64,000 nucleotides of DNA, taken from contig NZ_JAVKGO010000008.1 of the NCBI RefSeq assembly GCF_031432315.1, positions 1-64,000 of the forward strand, read 5' to 3'. Every line of letters starts with the position of its first letter. The stretch's first letter is position 1. The notes beneath the pieces were generated by a model. It was not told the DNA's origin, made no database searches, and saw only the letters and a list, made by a program, of their open reading frames with translations. The translations under genes were made by a program, and so were the position numbers. Source of the DNA: Serpentinicella sp031432315 (GTDB lineage: Bacteria; Bacillota; Clostridia; Peptostreptococcales; Natronincolaceae). Shown here one piece after another: positions 43,143-52,420 of this stretch.

Positions 43143-44105
43143 CTATAGACTGTTAGTAAACTTTCCACAACGATCTCCCCACATGGCAGCTACTTTACTA
43201 TCCAGTTCTACTTTTATTACTTCACAGTGATTTGAACAGTCTGCACAATCAAAGGTAGAAGGTATAAAATCTAAATCAGCTGCTTCAAACCCTCTAAAAT
43301 TGGTCTTTTCTCCAGTAGACTTTATATGTTCTTTTGCTAAAATTGAAGCACCTAGGGCGCCCATAATGTTAAAATGCTTTGGTATAATAACTTCTTGATT
43401 AATTTCTTTCTCAAAAGCACTTCGAATACCCACATTAGCAGCAACGCCCCCTTGAAAAACAAAAGGAGGTTCTAGTTTTTTACCCCGACCTAAATTATTA
43501 ATATAATTTCTTACTAGTGCATCACATAGTCCTTGAATGATTTCCGCCTTAGAATACCCAAATTGTTGTTTTGCAATCATATCTGATTCAGCAAAAACTG
43601 TACACCTACCTGCTATTCGTACATCTCTTTTGGATGTTAAAGCTAGGTCGCCGAACTCCTCAATAGGAATACCTAATCGCTCAGATTGATGATCCAAAAA
43701 TGAGCCCGTTCCAGCAGCACAGACTGTATTCATTGCAAAATCAGTCACCATCTGATCTTCTATTACAATTATTTTTGAATCTTGTCCTCCAATTTCAAAA
43801 ATAGTCCTAACATTTGGAACTTCATGTATGGTTGCTGTGGCATGGGCTGTTATCTCATTTTTTACAACATCTGCCCCTACCATTACGCCAATTAACTGTC
43901 TTCCACTACCAGTCGTTCCCACACCTTTAACAGTCACTTCATTCCCCACAGTGTTAGCTAATTCTTTTAATCCTTTTTTTACAGAATCTAATGGCTGTCC
44001 ATTTGTTCTTATGTATTTACTAAATAAAACTTCTCCATCTTCTTTTGTAGCTACTATGTTTGTACTAACGGATCCTACATCAATTCCTAAATAAACTTCT
44101 TGCAT
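43143..44105 (-). CDS. 2-hydroxyacyl-CoA dehydratase activase (HgdC/BadF-like ATPase)
   Basis: 320 residues from the ATG at 44105 (AAGGGG 9 nt upstream; the ATG three codons earlier abuts that site). ASKHA ATPase fold: YLGIDVGSVSTN at the start, VGTTGSGRQL, EIGGQDSKII, NTVCAAGTGSFLDHQ (with the Cys that binds the shared [4Fe-4S] cluster), RIAGRCTVFAESD, and VFQGGVAAN. It would use ATP to inject an electron into a radical dehydratase. Third gene of the operon, 13 nt behind the second. Confidence 0.9.
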   Translation of the reverse strand: MQEVYLGIDVGSVSTNIVATKEDGEVLFSKYIRTNGQPLDSVKKGLKELANTVGNEVTVKGVGTTGSGRQLIGVMVGADVVKNEITAHATATIHEVPNVRTIFEIGGQDSKIIVIEDQMVTDFAMNTVCAAGTGSFLDHQSERLGIPIEEFGDLALTSKRDVRIAGRCTVFAESDMIAKQQFGYSKAEIIQGLCDALVRNYINNLGRGKKLEPPFVFQGGVAANVGIRSAFEKEINQEVIIPKHFNIMGALGASILAKEHIKSTGEKTNFRGFEAADLDFIPSTFDCADCSNHCEVIKVELDSKVAAMWGDRCGKFTNSL

Positions 44106-44118
44106 CCTGGCCATCCCC

Positions 44119-45213
44119 TTATGATATTTTTTTAGCTTGTTTTCCTTTTACTAGATCTAAAAAGGCTTCTATTCTTGTAAGGGTATTTGCAACACCCATT
44201 TGTTCATCAATTGATAGGGTAAGAACTGGAATTCCTAACTCTTCTGTAACTTTAGGCACAATACTTTGGGATACTAATTCAGGTAAACACCCAAAAGGCA
44301 TTAGATGTATAACACCATCAAAACCACGATCACTAAAGTCAACAATTTGCCCCATTGTTAATTTCGCATGGCCACCAATCTCAATTGGGATATATTTTTC
44401 ACCTTTTTCTAATATTTGTTTTTCATGTGTCCCTTTTCTAAGAAACTTAGGCAAGGCATTGTAGCTGATCCAATTAGATAAATACTGTGACCTTTCTACC
44501 TCAGCTCCAAGGTTACCTAAAAGCTCTTCCATTTTCATATTTATGGATGGCTCCATTACAACATAAATCTCTCCAACGATTCCTATCCTTATTTTTCTAT
44601 CTGATTCTACATCGGTTTGCTTTATATTTGAGAGTAATTCTTGGCCTTTATGAAAAGCCTCTTTTATTTCTTTTTTAGTATTGGCTTTGTCAAATAGCAA
44701 TTGAATTTGCTCCCAAGTTTTTGTTGTTTCGCCTTTTTTTACTTCATATGCTCGAATTCTTTCAACTTCTTTTTCAAGGATATCTAATTTTTTAATCATA
44801 TCATACACTAGAAGCAACGATTTTCCTACGGTAAACCATGACTTTTTATTTTTTATTTTCAATACATTATTAATAAAACTTTTATAGTCTCTAAATAATG
44901 AGTTAAACACAATAAATTCTACATTGTGCCCCTCTTGTTTTAAAATTCTGCTATGTACTTGCTCATAAAAACCTGCTCTACAGGGTCCATGTCCACCTGA
45001 AGTGATCATAACTTCCGCACCTTTTTCAATTGCTTGCATATAGCTTCCCATAATAACTTTTAACGGAAAACAAGCAAACTCTGGACTATATTTCACCCCT
45101 AAATTAATTGTATGTTGACTTGGTTTTGGCGGCATAATTACTTCGTGGCCTAAAAGTTCTAGCAACTTTTTATATACAACCGTCGTTCCCATATATGGAA
45201 AAGATACCTTCAT
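44119..45213 (-). CDS. Acyl-CoA dehydratase activase-related protein (DUF2229/HgdB-like)
   Basis: 364 residues. Opens MKVSFPYMGTTVVYKKLLEL and contains EFACFPLKVIMGSYMQAIEKG, TSGGHGPCRAGFYEQ and LMPFGCLPELVSQS, matching COG3580-type proteins related to the HgdB-like dehydratase subunits; conserved Cys residues (FACFP, GPCR, FGCLP) may hold an iron-sulfur cluster. Its neighbour upstream is a related protein and the activase follows, 13 nt away. Probably part of a radical reaction on a CoA thioester; substrate unknown. Confidence 0.82.
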   Translation of the reverse strand: MKVSFPYMGTTVVYKKLLELLGHEVIMPPKPSQHTINLGVKYSPEFACFPLKVIMGSYMQAIEKGAEVMITSGGHGPCRAGFYEQVHSRILKQEGHNVEFIVFNSLFRDYKSFINNVLKIKNKKSWFTVGKSLLLVYDMIKKLDILEKEVERIRAYEVKKGETTKTWEQIQLLFDKANTKKEIKEAFHKGQELLSNIKQTDVESDRKIRIGIVGEIYVVMEPSINMKMEELLGNLGAEVERSQYLSNWISYNALPKFLRKGTHEKQILEKGEKYIPIEIGGHAKLTMGQIVDFSDRGFDGVIHLMPFGCLPELVSQSIVPKVTEELGIPVLTLSIDEQMGVANTLTRIEAFLDLVKGKQAKKIS

Positions 45214-45216
45214 TGT

Positions 45217-46221
45217 TTAGGCACCTCGCTTTACTTTCATTTTTTTTCTTTTAATCATATCTACAAATGCTTCTATTCGCGTTTGTAAATGGTTTTCTCC
45301 TGTATGTTCATCTACCCTTACTGTCATAAAAGGTTTGTTGTATTCTTCTGAGTCCACTTCTAATAGTTTACCCAGCATCGAATCTGGTCCACATCCAAAA
45401 GCTGTTACGTGTACAAGCCCATCGACCTGATCATCTTGATAAAAGTGATATCCTGCAGCTAAAAGCTTATCGCTAAATGTCCAAAACATTGTCTTAGGCA
45501 TATTTTTTAAAGATGCCTTTAGCAAATCCTCTGGAAGCATTTCAAAAGTTCTTACTTTTACACCCATTTCTTTAAGTCGATTATATATATCCATACTAAT
45601 AAAAGTATCATAAATATTATAAACATAACCAACTAATCCAATTGTTACTTCCATATTTTCTTTAGGTTCATGATTGTATTCTTCCTCTGTACAATTACCT
45701 AAGGCAATATCAGCAGCTTCTAAGGCAGAATATCCCTTTCTAGAGTATTCTCTAAATTTAAACCAGACTTTTTCTGCTTTTTCTAATGCACTTTGATTAA
45801 GCTTACTGGATATATTAAATTTTTCTTCAAAGATCTTATAGTTCTTACTCGGTACTGCTATATTGTCACTGTGTGATTGAATTGTGGGTGAAATAAGCTT
45901 CTCTTCAATATTTTTAAAAGAGTGGCGTAGCATATCTGGTAACCCCATAAACTTTGGGCAAAAAAATTGACCTTTCTCTATAGATACAAAACGCGGAGCA
46001 AAAATGTAATCTACATCTTGTTCTAAAAGTGTAAGGACATGCCCAATATATACTTTTATGGGTACACATATTTCTGGAACCGACCCTTTTACACCTTTAT
46101 CAATTATTCCTTTTGTTGTCATTGGCGTTGTCACTACTTCAAATCCTATTTCCTCGAAGTAAGTTTTCCAAAATGGATAGTAATAAGCATACAGCAAACT
46201 CTGTGGTATACCAATTTTCAT
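45217..46221 (-). CDS. Acyl-CoA dehydratase activase-related protein, first operon gene
   Basis: 334 residues from the ATG at 46221 (GGGGG 6 nt upstream). KIGIPQSLLYAYYYPFWKTY, KGSVPEICVPIKVYIGHVLT, FVSIEKGQFFCPKFMGLPDM and THAFGCGPDSMLGKLLEV-like text (VTAFGCGPDSM) place it in the same COG3580/3581 group as the next gene. Cys at PEICVP, FFCPKF and FGCGPD parallel those in its partner. Only 3 nt separate the two reading frames. A 32-nt perfect dyad precedes the gene. Confidence 0.82.
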   Translation of the reverse strand: MKIGIPQSLLYAYYYPFWKTYFEEIGFEVVTTPMTTKGIIDKGVKGSVPEICVPIKVYIGHVLTLLEQDVDYIFAPRFVSIEKGQFFCPKFMGLPDMLRHSFKNIEEKLISPTIQSHSDNIAVPSKNYKIFEEKFNISSKLNQSALEKAEKVWFKFREYSRKGYSALEAADIALGNCTEEEYNHEPKENMEVTIGLVGYVYNIYDTFISMDIYNRLKEMGVKVRTFEMLPEDLLKASLKNMPKTMFWTFSDKLLAAGYHFYQDDQVDGLVHVTAFGCGPDSMLGKLLEVDSEEYNKPFMTVRVDEHTGENHLQTRIEAFVDMIKRKKMKVKRGA

Positions 46222-46248
46222 CTTCATCCCCCTTACTATAAAGTTAGT

Positions 46249-46280
46249 ATTTTATTCGAGTATTCATACTCGAATAAAAT
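46249..46280. promoter_or_regulatory. Perfect 15-bp dyad upstream of the dehydratase-activase operon
   Basis: Arms ATTTTATTCGAGTAT (46249-46263) and ATACTCGAATAAAAT (46266-46280) with a 2-nt loop, 27 nt before the first start codon. Either an operator or an RNA hairpin controlling the operon; no T-run follows on the coding side, so not a plain terminator. Confidence 0.55.
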
Positions 46281-46417
46281 CTAACCTAAAAGCACTATAT
46301 GTTGTCACCACATTAAAATATTCCATAAAAAAGTTTTAAGAACTCATAATTTGGAAATCCTGCTAAGGTAATTTCTCCAAATTAATACATTTTTCCTTCT
46401 ACATCTATAACATTTTA

Positions 46418-47698
46418 TTAATTTCTTTTAAATACGGGTTTAGTCCTCAATAATTCATCTTCAAGGTCAACTAACCCTTTTGTATTCTCTTTAGAGTTTA
46501 AAATTCTTGATGCTATTTCATCAGAAAGCTCATAGCTTTGTTTGTTTTCAATATAATCAAGAACAGGTATGACCTCATAAACAAACCTTCCATTTTCTGT
46601 GTACCTATAAACCCAGGTTGGCATATACTTCACATTGTTAATGGAGATGGTATCTTCTTCAAAATCTTTCTTTAATTCCACTGTTACCATCAGTCCATCT
46701 TCCGTATAACGATTATTTAAGGTTTCATGTCGCTGGTTTGATATAAAATTCCCCATTGAATAAACTACTACGGTTTGATGATCATTAACTTCGTTTTTGA
46801 TTAATTCTATTGGTTGTACTACGTGAGGATGACTTCCAAAAATAATATCTACGCCAAACTCAGATAATTTCTGAGCAATCATCTTTTGAAACTGATTAGG
46901 CTGTCTTTGATACTCGTCACCCCAATGCATAAAAAACACAATGGCTTCTGCGCCGGCTTCTCTTAGATGATTAACCCGATTCTCCATTTCCTCATAGCTT
47001 TGTTCCATATATTCATATGAAAAAGTGTCGATTAAATCCTCATAGTCTTTTGGTATAGGGATCCCATTTAAGGTTTTTGTCTCCCCTTGCCTTTTTGTTT
47101 CATAGGTATAAGCAGTAAATCCTACTTTTACCCCATTTACGTCTTTAATCATGTAACTTTCTTCATCTACACTTTTTCTAGTGCCAATTACCCCAAGATC
47201 ACGATCTCTTAGCACGTCTATCGTTCTATTCGCACCAGTTATGCCAGTATCAATGGTATGGTTATTAGCAGTAGCAATAATATCAAACCCTGCATCTGCT
47301 AGTCCGTCAGCCAAAGCATCCGGGGCATTAAATAAAGGAAAACCTGAATATCCTCTCTCTGCACCACCAAAAGTTGTTTCTAAATTAGCTAAGGCTATAT
47401 CAGCATCCGTAATATAAGGCTTCATATGTTTAAAATTATTTGTAAAATCATAATCATCTATATCATTTCTGTATTGTGCATTTATTTGGGACATGTGGGC
47501 CATTACATCCCCTACGGCTGAGATTGTAATATAGACTGGTTCTGGTGTGCTTTCTTCTTGTTCATCAACTACTGTGGTAGGCTCTGTTTCTTTAAATGTT
47601 TCTTCATCATCTTTCATTGTAAAGGAACAAGCGGTCAGAAGAAAAAACACAAATAGACTGATAGTAACCAATTTGATATGTTTCGATTTTAATAACAA
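46418..47698 (-). CDS. CapA-family lipoprotein
   Basis: 426 residues from a TTG at 47698 (GAGGAG 7 nt upstream). Signal with lipobox LLTAC (about residue 24). Metallophosphatase-like CapA/PGA_cap domain: SAVGDVMAHMSQ, ANLETTFGG, ATANNHTIDTG, VFFMHWGDEYQRQPN, DIIFGSHPHVVQPIEL and SMGNFISNQ. Members occur with poly-gamma-glutamate synthesis, but no capBC is present here, so the role may be different. Downstream of the TerB-like gene by 18 nt; the two may be co-transcribed. Confidence 0.85.
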   Translation of the reverse strand: MLLKSKHIKLVTISLFVFFLLTACSFTMKDDEETFKETEPTTVVDEQEESTPEPVYITISAVGDVMAHMSQINAQYRNDIDDYDFTNNFKHMKPYITDADIALANLETTFGGAERGYSGFPLFNAPDALADGLADAGFDIIATANNHTIDTGITGANRTIDVLRDRDLGVIGTRKSVDEESYMIKDVNGVKVGFTAYTYETKRQGETKTLNGIPIPKDYEDLIDTFSYEYMEQSYEEMENRVNHLREAGAEAIVFFMHWGDEYQRQPNQFQKMIAQKLSEFGVDIIFGSHPHVVQPIELIKNEVNDHQTVVVYSMGNFISNQRHETLNNRYTEDGLMVTVELKKDFEEDTISINNVKYMPTWVYRYTENGRFVYEVIPVLDYIENKQSYELSDEIASRILNSKENTKGLVDLEDELLRTKPVFKRN

Positions 47699-47716
47699 AC
47701 TAACACTCCTCTAGTT

Positions 47717-48607
47717 CTATAATAATTTTGGTTTGGATGTTTTCAATTGCGCAACAGCTTTTCTAATCAGTATAATTTTTTCTTCAACTCCGGGATTTTC
47801 ATCGCTTTGTAACATAGATGGATCAGTCAAAGTCTTAATATCCTGTTCCAAGTAATTAATCGCTCGATTTTGCAGTTCTAATGCTTTGTTCGAAGTTAAC
47901 TTCTTTAGATGTTCAGCTTTTCTCTTTCTAGCTTCAATTAATGTTTTTGTTACACTATAGCTGGCAGCACCTAAAGCCATTGGTATTAAAAATTTCTTCA
48001 TCTTTTTTGAACGTCCCCTACGTTTATTATACATGATTTCACTAAGAGATAAAAATGTCGATTTTTTATATTTTTTATTAAATTTGCTATTTACAACTAA
48101 CTTATGACAAAAATAAGGTGCTGTTAATGCTGCTACTTTTATACCTTCTTTTTTCACAACCTCTGATAATGCTTCTTTCTCCGCCACCATTTCAGGAAAG
48201 CTTTGATCATTTTCTATCTCATCTTTAAAGTAAACTACATATTCTTCAGGTACATTTAAATTTTTTCTTACGCTATGAAATACAGCTTCCTCTTCATATG
48301 ATGGGTCATCGCTTACATTCATTATAATAAGCATATCTTTCATTAAAGAAAATCTCACAATATTTATTTCTTGATCGGATAATCCTTCTACTACTTCTCT
48401 ACATAATGCTTCTAAATCTTTTGGATTGTTTGCATGTAAAGGGAATAGGCTGTACCTATCAGAAATGTTTAATTTTATATTGGCTAATAACCTATAGAAG
48501 TTTATTAATTTTGACTGCTCAATTGAACCTTTAACAGATAATGTGATAGATAAAATCTTGGCATATGCTTTTTTTATTTCTAAAGGCATTTGATCTAAAT
48601 CTTTCAT
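47717..48607 (-). CDS. Unknown protein with TerB-like helical region
   Basis: 296 residues from the ATG at 48607 (TTAGGAGGAA 5 nt upstream). The N-terminal helical part (about 1-110) ends FSLMKDMLIIMNVSDDPSY and resembles TerB-type helical bundles (weak). The middle has basic segments (RRGRSKKMKKFLIPM) and a small hydrophobic span (about 210-225). The C-terminus is a charged helix. No signal peptide. Function unknown; possibly works with the CapA lipoprotein that follows. Confidence 0.55.
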   Translation of the reverse strand: MKDLDQMPLEIKKAYAKILSITLSVKGSIEQSKLINFYRLLANIKLNISDRYSLFPLHANNPKDLEALCREVVEGLSDQEINIVRFSLMKDMLIIMNVSDDPSYEEEAVFHSVRKNLNVPEEYVVYFKDEIENDQSFPEMVAEKEALSEVVKKEGIKVAALTAPYFCHKLVVNSKFNKKYKKSTFLSLSEIMYNKRRGRSKKMKKFLIPMALGAASYSVTKTLIEARKRKAEHLKKLTSNKALELQNRAINYLEQDIKTLTDPSMLQSDENPGVEEKIILIRKAVAQLKTSKPKLL

Positions 48608-48734
48608 TTTATTCCTCCTAAGCACAGTAAATTTTTATACGCTTTGTATTACTAGATATTATGGTATTCTTCAGCAACTTTTAAAATCCTTTATTTTAAA
48701 TTTAAGACTAGTATACACATACGCCTTCTCATTA

Positions 48735-48768
48735 CAAAACTAGAAGGGAAAATCCCTTCTAGTTTTAT
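48735..48768 (-). terminator. Terminator of asnA
   Basis: 14-bp stem AAAACTAGAAGGGA/TCCCTTCTAGTTTT at the end of asnA. Confidence 0.8.
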
Positions 48769-49775
48769 AATAAAAATATATTGGATTTTTCGCAAGTTTC
48801 TATCATATCCTCGGGCCAAATTGAAGACTGTACTTCGCCTATATGTGCTCTTTTAAGAAAAAACATACATATCCTTGACTGACCAATTCCACCACCTATT
48901 GTATACGGAAGTTTTTTATTTAGTATTGACTGGTGAAATAATAGTGACTGTCTTTCTTCACAACCAGCTTCTTTCAATTGCGCTTCTAGGGCCTTTTCAT
49001 CAACACGTATTCCCATTGATGAAAGCTCTAAGGCCATTTCTAAAGTAGGGAACCAGAGAATAATATCCCCATTTAGTTCCCAGTCATCATAATCCGGTGC
49101 CCTTCCATCATGTTTTTCCCCTGATTTTAGGTCCCCACCAATTTTCATTATAAATACAGCACCTTTTTCTTTTGCAATTTCATTTTCTCTTTCTTTTGAT
49201 GTTAAATCAGGGTAACGATTTTCTAATTCCTGTGTTGTTATAAATGTGATGTTTTCCGGTAATACCTTTTCATAGTTGTTATAGAGCATTGCTAAGTAAT
49301 CTTCAGTTTTTTTGAAAACACTATAAATCTTATTTACAGTATTTTTTAATGTTTCTTCTGTTCTGTCTTCTTTGGCAATAATTTGTTCCCAATCCCATTG
49401 ATCAACATAAATTGAATGAATATTGTCTAAATCTTCATCCCTTCTTATTGCATCCATGTCTGTATATATGCCTTCCCCAACATCAAAGCTATACCTATGT
49501 AATGCCATGCGTTTCCACTTTGCAAGAGAGTGAACAATTTCTACTTCTTTTCCATCCATCCCTTTTAAATCAAAAGCAACAGGTCTTTCCACACCATTTA
49601 AATTATCGTTCATACCAGTATCTGATAAGACAAATAATGGCGCTGAAACCCTTGTTAAATTTAAAGCTTCTGCCAAATTTTGTTCAAAGTAATCTTTTAT
49701 CTGCTTTATTGCAACTGCTGTTTCTTTAATGTTTAAACCTGGATCATAGTCTTTCGGTAAAATTAATGAATTCAT
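48765..49775 (-). CDS. asnA: Aspartate--ammonia ligase
   Basis: 336 residues, full length. Makes asparagine from aspartate, ammonia and ATP; related to class II tRNA synthetases. Signatures: FVLSDTGMNDNLNGVERPVAF, YSFDVGEGIYTDMDAIRRDE, IYVDQWDWE and the C-terminal TIGGGIGQSRICMFFL (motif 3). RBS AAGGGAGGA. A T-box leader with an Asn-type specifier precedes it, so transcription rises when tRNA-Asn is uncharged. Confidence 0.96.
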   Translation of the reverse strand: MNSLILPKDYDPGLNIKETAVAIKQIKDYFEQNLAEALNLTRVSAPLFVLSDTGMNDNLNGVERPVAFDLKGMDGKEVEIVHSLAKWKRMALHRYSFDVGEGIYTDMDAIRRDEDLDNIHSIYVDQWDWEQIIAKEDRTEETLKNTVNKIYSVFKKTEDYLAMLYNNYEKVLPENITFITTQELENRYPDLTSKERENEIAKEKGAVFIMKIGGDLKSGEKHDGRAPDYDDWELNGDIILWFPTLEMALELSSMGIRVDEKALEAQLKEAGCEERQSLLFHQSILNKKLPYTIGGGIGQSRICMFFLKRAHIGEVQSSIWPEDMIETCEKSNIFLL

Positions 49776-49883
49776 TCTAGTTATCCTCCCTTTATTTTCT
49801 TACAAGCATAAACTTTAATATTTAAGTATAATTAATCTCCTAAACAATAGTGTGAGTAAGTAAATTCTCCTTCTTACTATATA

Positions 49884-50140
49884 AAAAAACCTTTCGCCCT
49901 ATATCATAAGGGCGAAAGGTTACTTCCGCGGTACCACCTTTATTAGTAAAATACTCTCTTAGCAGCACAGAAATTACTCGATGCTGTCCAATTATAACGG
50001 TTTGGTTCCGCCTAAGTCTACTTTCATTAGATTTCGGTTAGGAGCTCTGAGATGTTTTTCAAGACAGCCTTCGTATTGGTCTCTCACTATCACCAACTCG
50101 CTTTAACTACACTCTATCCTTACTCTTCTCTTCATTGCTT
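49884..50140 (-). promoter_or_regulatory. T-box riboswitch of asnA (asparagine-responsive)
   Basis: The T-box sequence GGTGGTACCGC lies at 49928-49938 (minus strand), followed by a strong terminator (CCTTTCGCCCT/AGGGCGAAAGG plus a run of T, 49884-49922). Stem I region extends to about 50140. AAC (Asn) occurs at 50054-50056 in the text GAAAAACATC, placed where the specifier is expected. Ends were estimated by eye. Confidence 0.88.
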
Positions 50141-50221
50141 ATATATTGTTAAATTCTATTCTTGATATTATATATTAAATTAAAAGTTGATTAATGTCAA
50201 ATAATTTTTAATTTTTTAACA

Positions 50222-51091
50222 TTACAATCGCCTAAATGCTTCTCCTTTATAACCATTACCTTGTTTTAAGACTTGATTAATTTGTGTTATTAAGTTATTT
50301 TTATCTTTCGGTAACACTCCTTGCAGTGCTACATAGTTAGATGCATGATTACTTCTAAATACACAATCAGTTACCTCTAAATTTTCAAGTAAAAGTTTTG
50401 TTTCTACCATAACCTCTTCTGGAGACAACAATTCAATACTGCCATTTTGTATTTGGTCATACATTTTTGTACCTGGCTGTACCATTAAGGTTAATAACCC
50501 TAGGTAATCTGGGTTTATTCCATTAATTACTTTTGCTGATTCCATTGCGTGTTCCTTCCAATTTGCAATTCCGCCTAATCCTGAAATTAATGTAACAGAA
50601 AGTTTGATCCCTGACTTTACAATACGCTTACCTGCTTCAATCATTTCCTCGGAAGTTACACCTTTATTAATCTCTTTTAATATATCATCGCTTCCTGATT
50701 CTATTCCTAAGTACGCAATTCCCAACCCTAGTTTATTTAACTCGGATAATTCCTCAACACTTTTCCTTAATATATCTTTTGGTCCACTGTATATTCCCAC
50801 TCTTTCGCATTCTGGGAATATAGATTGAATTCTTTTTAATATGTATTTTAAATCCTCAGTTTTAAGTGTTAGTGCATCACCATCTGCTAAAAATACTCGT
50901 TTTACATGATTGTAGTGTTCTCTAGCCAGCAGTAAATCTTCTTCTATTTCTTCCAGATTTCTTATTTTAAAGTGCTTGTCTTTATACATGCTACAGAATG
51001 TGCATTTATTGTGAGAACACCCTATTGTAACTTGTATGATTAAACTAAAAGCTTCACTAGGAGGCCTATATACCGCTCCTTCGTATCTCAT
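50222..51091 (-). CDS. Radical SAM protein
   Basis: 289 residues. Opens YEGAVYRPPSEAFSLIIQ and continues with the cluster motif CSHNKCTFC (Cx3... form CxxxKCxxC, about residue 25-33), FLADGDALTL and ESGSDDILKEINKG. The family is the Elp3/HemN-like radical SAM group (COG1032 type). GGIANWKEHA fits the GGxxE/W region. Substrate unknown. It lies between the asnA leader and the ferritin gene with no operon partner. Confidence 0.85.
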   Translation of the reverse strand: MRYEGAVYRPPSEAFSLIIQVTIGCSHNKCTFCSMYKDKHFKIRNLEEIEEDLLLAREHYNHVKRVFLADGDALTLKTEDLKYILKRIQSIFPECERVGIYSGPKDILRKSVEELSELNKLGLGIAYLGIESGSDDILKEINKGVTSEEMIEAGKRIVKSGIKLSVTLISGLGGIANWKEHAMESAKVINGINPDYLGLLTLMVQPGTKMYDQIQNGSIELLSPEEVMVETKLLLENLEVTDCVFRSNHASNYVALQGVLPKDKNNLITQINQVLKQGNGYKGEAFRRL

Positions 51092-51303
51092 TATATCACT
51101 CCATTTTTTGATTTTTTTCTAAGTTGCTGTACATCTTATACATACATTTAAATAACTGTTTGCTTATATTTTATAGTAGTAATATTATCCCATATATCAC
51201 TTAATGTTTTCAACCTATTAAAATATTTTTTATAGATTAACTGGATTTATGTTGGGTATATTAATATGGACTATATTTAGGATAAATAGAAGGAGAGATT
51301 TAA

Positions 51304-51810
51304 ATGTTAACAGAAAAATTAGTAAAAGAATTAAATGAACAGCTTAAATACGAGTTTGCATCAGCGAATTACTATTTAGCCATGTCCGCTTATTGCTTGG
51401 ATAGAGATTTAGATGGATTTGCTAACTTTTTTAAAGTACAGGCTGAAGAAGAAAGCTTTCACGCAATGAAATTTTTCAACTTTATTAACGATGCAGGGGG
51501 AAGAATAAATATTCAAGGATTTGATGACCCTAAAAATGATTTTGATTCCTTAGCTCAAGTTATGGAAATTGCATTAAATCATGAAAAGTTTGTAACAAAA
51601 AGAATACATAGTATTATGGACATTGCGATTGAAGAAAAGAATTACCCTTGTATAAGCTTTTTAAATTGGTTTGTTGATGAGCAAGTGGAAGAAGAAGCTA
51701 TGATGACGTCTTTACTTAATAAGGTGAAAAAAATCGGCGAAGATAATCCTGCGATTTTTATGCTTGATTCGGAATTAGAAAAACGTAGTTTTACCCCACA
51801 AAATCAATAA
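51304..51810 (+). CDS. ftnA: Ferritin (FtnA-like)
   Basis: 168 residues, standard for bacterial non-haem ferritin. Four-helix bundle with ferroxidase ligands: LNEQLKYEFASANYYLAM (Glu), QAEEESFHAMKFFNFI (Glu-Glu-His) and EKFVTKRIHSIMDIA with WFVDEQVEEEAMM (Glu/Gln). Stores iron and limits Fenton chemistry. AAGGAGAGA precedes the ATG. Confidence 0.93.
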   Translation: MLTEKLVKELNEQLKYEFASANYYLAMSAYCLDRDLDGFANFFKVQAEEESFHAMKFFNFINDAGGRINIQGFDDPKNDFDSLAQVMEIALNHEKFVTKRIHSIMDIAIEEKNYPCISFLNWFVDEQVEEEAMMTSLLNKVKKIGEDNPAIFMLDSELEKRSFTPQNQ

Positions 51811-51820
51811 TTAATCAATA

Positions 51821-51864
51821 AAAAACTCCCTCTTTTTTTGCATAAATAATAAAGAGGGAGTTTC
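51821..51864. terminator. Bidirectional terminator between ftnA and the Spo0E-like gene
   Basis: 13-bp stem AAACTCCCTCTTT/AAAGAGGGAGTTT with T-runs; serves the ferritin gene and reaches the stop of the minus-strand small gene. Confidence 0.85.
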
Positions 51865-52018
51865 AAGTATTATTTCGGACACATTCAACAATTACTTCAT
51901 CAAGTTTTTGACTAATTTCAATAATTTCTTGAGTTATTTTACCATCATTTTTCTTTATTAAGTCATTCAATTCTTTCCTTAGCATCTCAAGATTACTCTT
52001 TTCACTTGACTTTTTCAT
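51863..52018 (-). CDS. Spo0E-like aspartyl-phosphate phosphatase
   Basis: 51 residues, ATG at 52018, with AAAGGA about 10 nt upstream. Helical throughout, with the family signature SQKLDEVIVEC near the C-terminus (SQxLDxxI). Spo0E-type proteins remove phosphate from Spo0A~P and delay sporulation. It is convergent with ftnA and shares its terminator. Confidence 0.75.
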   Translation of the reverse strand: MKKSSEKSNLEMLRKELNDLIKKNDGKITQEIIEISQKLDEVIVECVRNNT

Positions 52019-52420
52019 TAGTGTTCAATCCTTTCATCTTTTGTTATATTTTAACATAAATGTTTAGGTGTGTCAAACATATGTTCGCTGGGATTAGGTT
52101 ACACTTTAATCTATAAAAAGTATATCATATTTTCAACGAATAAGGATAGGTGCTTCCTAAAAAATAGTATCATTTACCTACTTTGCTATTCATTTCTAGG
52201 TTTTGTTGGATCACAAATAGGTATATTAATATTTGATACTTGTGCTAGCTTTATTAAATAGTAACACTCCTCCCTATACATATGATTTAACATTAATGGA
52301 GATATTACGTCAATTTCATCTAATTGTATGTGCTTGGGTCTAATAGATAGAAGTTTTAAAACTACACTGATTTTAATACAATAAAGCATCCTTTTTTTGA
52401 AAAAGGATGCTTTATTTGTA
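52019..52420. other. Gene-free or decayed stretch
   Basis: A plus-strand GTG frame (52070-52261) with no ribosome site ends in a hydrophobic piece (GFVGSQIGILIFDTCASFIK) and a minus frame opposes it; both are doubtful. May hold a decayed small gene. The nucleoside-recognition gene's terminator lies at the right. Confidence 0.4.
52381..52417 (-). terminator. Terminator of the nucleoside-recognition gene
   Basis: Stem AAAGCATCCTTTTT/AAAAAGGATGCTTT just 3' of the minus-strand gene. Confidence 0.8.

Noticed and set aside
52070..52389. Opposed short ORFs at 52070-52261 (+) and 52186-52389 (-)
   Set aside because: Neither has a ribosome site or motif; a faint hydrophobic end on the plus frame may be a decayed gene, but this was not strong enough to call.
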